Below are positions 60,973 through 64,000 of a DNA stretch of 64,000 nt, one piece after another; position 1 is the stretch's first letter, and every line of letters begins with the position of its first letter. The notes beneath the pieces are model-generated. The model was not told the DNA's origin, searched no databases, and saw only the letters and a program-made list of their open reading frames with translations. The stretch is from NCBI RefSeq assembly GCF_030160715.1, contig NZ_BSOW01000002.1:372001-436000 (forward strand). The letters are read 5' to 3'. Source of the stretch: Bradyrhizobium iriomotense (GTDB taxonomy: Bacteria > Pseudomonadota > Alphaproteobacteria > Rhizobiales > Xanthobacteraceae). Made by a program: the position numbers and the translations under genes.

Positions 60973-61629
60973 ATGCTGACGCAAATTTACGAAGTCGCGA
61001 CACCTGCGGAAGCCGAGGCGATATCGGCAATCGGCGTGGACCATGTCGGCGTGCTCGTCGGCGATGGAACCTTCCCTCGGGAGCTTCCGGTTCAGAAGGC
61101 GTTAGCCGTTATGAAGATGATGCGGGCGCCGTCCGTACTTTCCGCGCTGTTCCTTTCGGCGGATGTCGCTCTTATCGAACGGATGGCGGGAGAGCTTGAT
61201 CCGCCCATCGTTCATCTTGGCGCATCAAGCGAATTGCTTACGCCTGATCTTGTCGTGGCGCTGCGAAAGTCCCTGCCGAAGACCAAATTCATGCGCAGCG
61301 TAGCTGTCACGGGACCCGAGGCAGTAGGTGCGGCGCAAGCATATGATGGGGTTGTCGATTGGATCCTGCTCGACAGTCATCGCACAGGTGATGTGCAAAT
61401 CGGCGCGCAGGGCGTGACGCACGACTGGAGCATCAGTCGAATGATAGTGGAGAGTGTTCGCACCCCAGTGATACTTGCTGGTGGCCTCGGACCAGACAAT
61501 GTCAAAGAAGCTATTCGGTCGGTGCGACCTGCCGGCGTTGATTCAAAAACAAGAACCGATCGGGAGGGCACTCACTCAAAAGACCTGGGGAAGGTAGAAG
61601 CCTTCTATCGCGCTGCAACGAGCGGTTAG
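60973..61629 (+). CDS. Phosphoribosylanthranilate isomerase-like TIM-barrel protein
   Basis: 218 residues, TrpF-like TIM barrel: IYEVATPAEAEAISAIGVDH, VGVLVGDGTFPRE, VHLGAS, DWILLDS, and the phosphate-binding end VILAGGLGPDNVKEAIRSVR followed by PAGVDSKTRTDREG. The usual TrpF catalytic Cys (KICG near the start) is absent: the position reads QIYEV. The later Asp is present in LLDS. No other trp gene is adjacent, so this is probably a relative with another substrate rather than TrpF itself. Confidence 0.75.
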   Translation: MLTQIYEVATPAEAEAISAIGVDHVGVLVGDGTFPRELPVQKALAVMKMMRAPSVLSALFLSADVALIERMAGELDPPIVHLGASSELLTPDLVVALRKSLPKTKFMRSVAVTGPEAVGAAQAYDGVVDWILLDSHRTGDVQIGAQGVTHDWSISRMIVESVRTPVILAGGLGPDNVKEAIRSVRPAGVDSKTRTDREGTHSKDLGKVEAFYRAATSG

Positions 61630-61830
61630 ATCGCACATCTCTTCTTGGCCCTTCTCCGACTCTCGTTTCAGGTCAGATGGCCGCTTTGCGCCAAACAGCT
61701 GCCACTTCTCGCAAGTCAGCTCATAGCCCTATCGCGACGTATTGCGCTGCCGCACTAACCTTGTCGCTTTAGGGGCATAGCGGACATTGCCTTCGCCGGA
61801 TCATGCTGCTGTGTTTATGAGTACACGCCC

Positions 61831-62175
61831 TTAGTCTTCGAGCAGGTCCGCCAGGAAGGCCTCGGTCATCGCATCGACGTTGCCAGCCTCAAGATGCTTC
61901 TCGAACTCCTCCGGTGCCGCCGATGCTGCGATAGGGCTAGGACATTCCGCGCGATCGGTCCATTGCGCCGCCCGCGCCGATGCGATGTCGGCGCGCTCGA
62001 GATCGGCGGCCGTCACCATGGCCAGCGGACTCGCTAGCGGCGACAGGGTTTCATCGGCTCCGGTTGCGGCCTCGTCGAGTGCAGCGTCTACGGCGTCCGC
62101 CCCGGGCTCTCCCTCGAAGTCGAGCGCGGCCAGGAAATGCAGCGTCGTCTCGTTGCTCTGCTTTTTTTTGGCCAT
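61831..62175 (-). CDS. Small acidic hypothetical protein
   Basis: 114 residues starting MAKKKQSNETTLHFLAALDF and then strongly acidic: PGADAVDAALDEAATGADET, MVTAADLERADIASARAAQW, EEFEKHLEAGNVDAMTEAFL. The three Lys codons after the start contain an A8 run (T8 at 62162-62169 on the plus strand), a slippage-prone site at the very beginning of the gene. An upstream in-frame extension lacks support. Function not recognised. Confidence 0.6.
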   Translation of the reverse strand: MAKKKQSNETTLHFLAALDFEGEPGADAVDAALDEAATGADETLSPLASPLAMVTAADLERADIASARAAQWTDRAECPSPIAASAAPEEFEKHLEAGNVDAMTEAFLADLLED

Positions 62176-62986
62176 GACCGCTGGGAAAAGAAAAGAGAAC
62201 GGCTGCGAACCGCGCTGCGACGTACGCGGGACTAGTGCCTTGCCGGGCATTCCGAACCAGAATCGCCGATCGAATCCAGAAGATCGGGACCTCGGTGTGG
62301 ATTCGGCGTGGCTTTTGACCTCCGACCGGCGCCGAAGGTTGACCCCTCATCATCCGCAGAAAGTGCCACAATCCATTTCGGACTGCGGCAGTATGCCGGG
62401 GTCAATGTCGGAAGCCGAAAGGACACCGGGCTTTCACGATGCACGCGGCCCGTATCCAATTCTACGATCGACCCGTGGGCGCGATCCTTCTGAGCGAGCG
62501 CCATCTCGTATTGCGCGGGATCAAGCGCCGCGGTTCAAGCAGCGCGCCATCGCGCAGTCGGGCAATAATGACGACGACTAATGAGGGAATTCAGGACAAG
62601 TGAATGTTAGCCCTCGGGGGGACGAGCGTCTGACTCCTGTCTCGTGCCCGAATCTCTCGTTTTTCTATCACGCCTTCATTCGCAGCAAGGCAAACGAACC
62701 GGCTTCGGAAGACCGGTTCCTTCAGCCCCATCGAGATTAACTTTTGCTGATGTTGCTGGCGCGATCGTTTTCGGTTGCCGCCGACCGAGATAGGCTCAAT
62801 ACAACCTGAATTGTGGCGGTCTGGGCATTGAGTCAGGGTAATGCGATGGAGGACCTTCATAGAGTCACACAACTGCGTTATTTGAGTCAGAGAATTGTGT
62901 TACCCGGTTCAAATCGACTATTGATTCTGCTGCGGGATTTTCGGCAACTGAGTCGAGGTTTTCTGTTAGAGGACAGGAGCAAGACA
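62176..62986. other. Long intergenic region before the MurA-like gene
   Basis: About 810 bases without a convincing gene. A minus-strand frame at 62591-62872 (...LISMGLKEPVFRSRFVCLAA) could be coding but has no ribosome site. GAACCGG and CCGGTTC (about 62696-62719) form a 7-bp hairpin. The AT-rich 100 bases before 62987 should contain the promoter of the MurA-like gene. Confidence 0.35.
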
Positions 62987-64000
62987 GTGGCGCCCATCCA
63001 ATATATCGTCGAGGGCGGTCACCGGCTCTCGGGCTCGATCGAGCCGTCCGGCAACAAGAACTCGGCGCTGCCGATCATCGCGGCCGCCCTCCTCACCGAG
63101 CATCCGGTGACGCTCCAGAACGTGCCGCGCATCCGCGACACCGAGACGCTGGTCGAGCTGATCCGCTCGGTCGGCGCGTCCGCCGAATGGCGCGAGCGCA
63201 ACACGCTTGTCATTCACGCCAAGAGCATCCGCGCCGCCGATCTCGATCCCGAGCTCTGCGTCCGCATCCGTGCCTCGATCCTGCTCGCAGGCCCCCTGCT
63301 CGCCCGCTGCGGTGAGGTGATGCTGCCGCCCCCCGGCGGCGACGTCATCGGCCGGCGCAGGCTCGATACGCATGTGCTGGCGCTGGAGCAGCTCGGCGCC
63401 AAGGTCACTGCGACCGACCGGCTGGAATTCCGCGCACCGAAACTGACCGGCGCCGACGTGTTCCTGGACGAGCCGAGCGTCACCGCGACCGAGAACGCAC
63501 TGGTCGCGGCCGTCGCCGCCGACGGCGTCACCTATTTGCGCAACGCGGCCTCCGAGCCGCATGTGCAGGATCTCGCCAACTTCCTGGTCGCGCTCGGTGC
63601 CAAGATCGAGGGCATCGGCACCAACACCATGATCGTGCATGGGCAGGCGACGCTGGGCTCGGCAACCTATGCGATCCAGCCCGACCATATCGAGGTCGGC
63701 TCGCTGATCGGACTTGCCGCCGTGACGCGCTCGCCACTTCGCATCGTCCGCGCCGGCGTCGAGCATTTGCGCTCGATCCGCATGGGCTTCGAGCGGCTCG
63801 GCATCGTCTGCCGCGTGGAGGGCGACGATCTGATCGTGCCGTCCAACCAGACCCTGAAGATCCAGGACGATTTTGGCGGCCACGTGCCGAAGCTGGAGGA
63901 CCAGCCCTGGCCGGCCTTCCCCGCCGATTTGATGTCGATCGCGATCGTCACCGCCACGCAATGCGAAGGCGTGATCCTGATGTTCGAGAAGATGTTCGAA
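62987..64000 (+). CDS. MurA-like UDP-GlcNAc enolpyruvyltransferase, Asp at the active-site Cys (partial)
   Basis: 338 codons from GTG 62987 (AGGAG 8 bases upstream) to the window end, no stop. EPSP-synthase-like fold: LSGSIEPSGNKNSALPIIAA with the substrate-binding Lys-Asn, RIRASILLAGPLLARCGEV, PPPGGDVIGRRRLDTHVLAL, and DEPSVTATENALVAAV. In MurA the flexible loop carries a catalytic Cys (GGCxIGxRP); here it is Asp119, as in naturally fosfomycin-insensitive MurA. PVDLH reads RLDTH. Bradyrhizobia probably have another standard murA, so this may be a paralogue with a different role. The C-terminus is missing. Confidence 0.88.
   Translation, partial: MAPIQYIVEGGHRLSGSIEPSGNKNSALPIIAAALLTEHPVTLQNVPRIRDTETLVELIRSVGASAEWRERNTLVIHAKSIRAADLDPELCVRIRASILLAGPLLARCGEVMLPPPGGDVIGRRRLDTHVLALEQLGAKVTATDRLEFRAPKLTGADVFLDEPSVTATENALVAAVAADGVTYLRNAASEPHVQDLANFLVALGAKIEGIGTNTMIVHGQATLGSATYAIQPDHIEVGSLIGLAAVTRSPLRIVRAGVEHLRSIRMGFERLGIVCRVEGDDLIVPSNQTLKIQDDFGGHVPKLEDQPWPAFPADLMSIAIVTATQCEGVILMFEKMFE

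Noticed and set aside
62591-62872. Minus-strand 93-residue frame before the MurA-like gene
   Set aside because: Parts look protein-like, but there is no ribosome site and no recognisable family; left as unresolved intergenic sequence.
62905-62925. GGTTCAAATC resembling a tRNA T-arm
   Set aside because: No matching stem, acceptor or anticodon arm around it.

Overview
The window looks like a chromosomal segment of an alphaproteobacterium of the Bradyrhizobium/Nitrobacteraceae type. This is inferred from high GC, a FixJ-type response regulator, an ALA-synthase HemA, small DUF6894-type proteins, Ku, a three-part kinase/ATPase/sensor protein, and a MurA-like enzyme at the right edge. No rRNA, complete tRNA, CRISPR array or intact insertion sequence was seen. 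One fragment of a tRNA-Ser 3' end is present near 53.08 kb.

Left part (1-12 kb): a HlyD/DHA2 efflux pair whose transporter is frameshifted, a 3-hydroxybutyrate dehydrogenase, a ThrE-like exporter, an SDR without the usual catalytic tyrosine, two small unknowns, a LysR regulator, a secreted alpha/beta hydrolase, and a second DHA2/HlyD efflux operon on the minus strand.

12.2-21.2 kb is the most unusual stretch. Five copies of a two-box direct repeat (GCAATCGCTC, 20-bp period) each lie directly after the 3' end of an araC gene or an araC remnant, and in front of a gene or gene remnant. One intact araC (13502-14452) sits in the middle, overlapping a papain-like enzyme gene. The genes behind the boxes are the efflux operon, the papain-like enzyme plus araC, a hydrolase remnant followed by an NADH-dehydrogenase-like flavoprotein, a metallo-beta-lactamase-fold hydrolase, and another hydrolase remnant. 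It looks like an AraC-controlled module that was copied several times and is now partly decayed. Fragments of SDR, hydrolase and hydroxyacyl-CoA dehydrogenase genes and an (AG)14 tract lie among the copies.

21-34 kb: a potassium-channel-like protein, an adenylate cyclase with TPRs, a second-type hemA with a leader hairpin, a ClpX paralogue in an operon with at least four very small genes, and a regulator-FUSC-DUF1656-HlyD efflux operon. 32-41 kb holds a signalling cluster: a FixJ-like regulator, a single-receiver regulator, and a ~2100-residue Ser/Thr-kinase/AAA/GAF/PAS/histidine-kinase protein whose 3' end overlaps the receiver gene.

41-46 kb is one plus-strand catabolic operon: a YWTD propeller, a 3-hydroxyacyl-CoA dehydrogenase, two crotonase-family enzymes and a CaiB-type CoA-transferase. 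46.5-52.3 kb is a respiratory and nitric-oxide defence group: flavohaemoglobin, NDH-2-like enzyme and cytochrome bd (CIO-type) oxidase.

53-59 kb is accessory DNA beginning at the tRNA-Ser fragment. It holds a Xre/ParS-RES toxin-antitoxin pair with a shortened toxin, a broken HigBA-like pair, a helicase remnant, two dinB N-terminal remnants, and DNA-repair genes (Ku, SRAP peptidase). 59-64 kb holds a secreted amidohydrolase, a TrpF-like protein, a small acidic protein and a MurA-like enzyme with Asp in place of the active-site Cys, cut by the window end.
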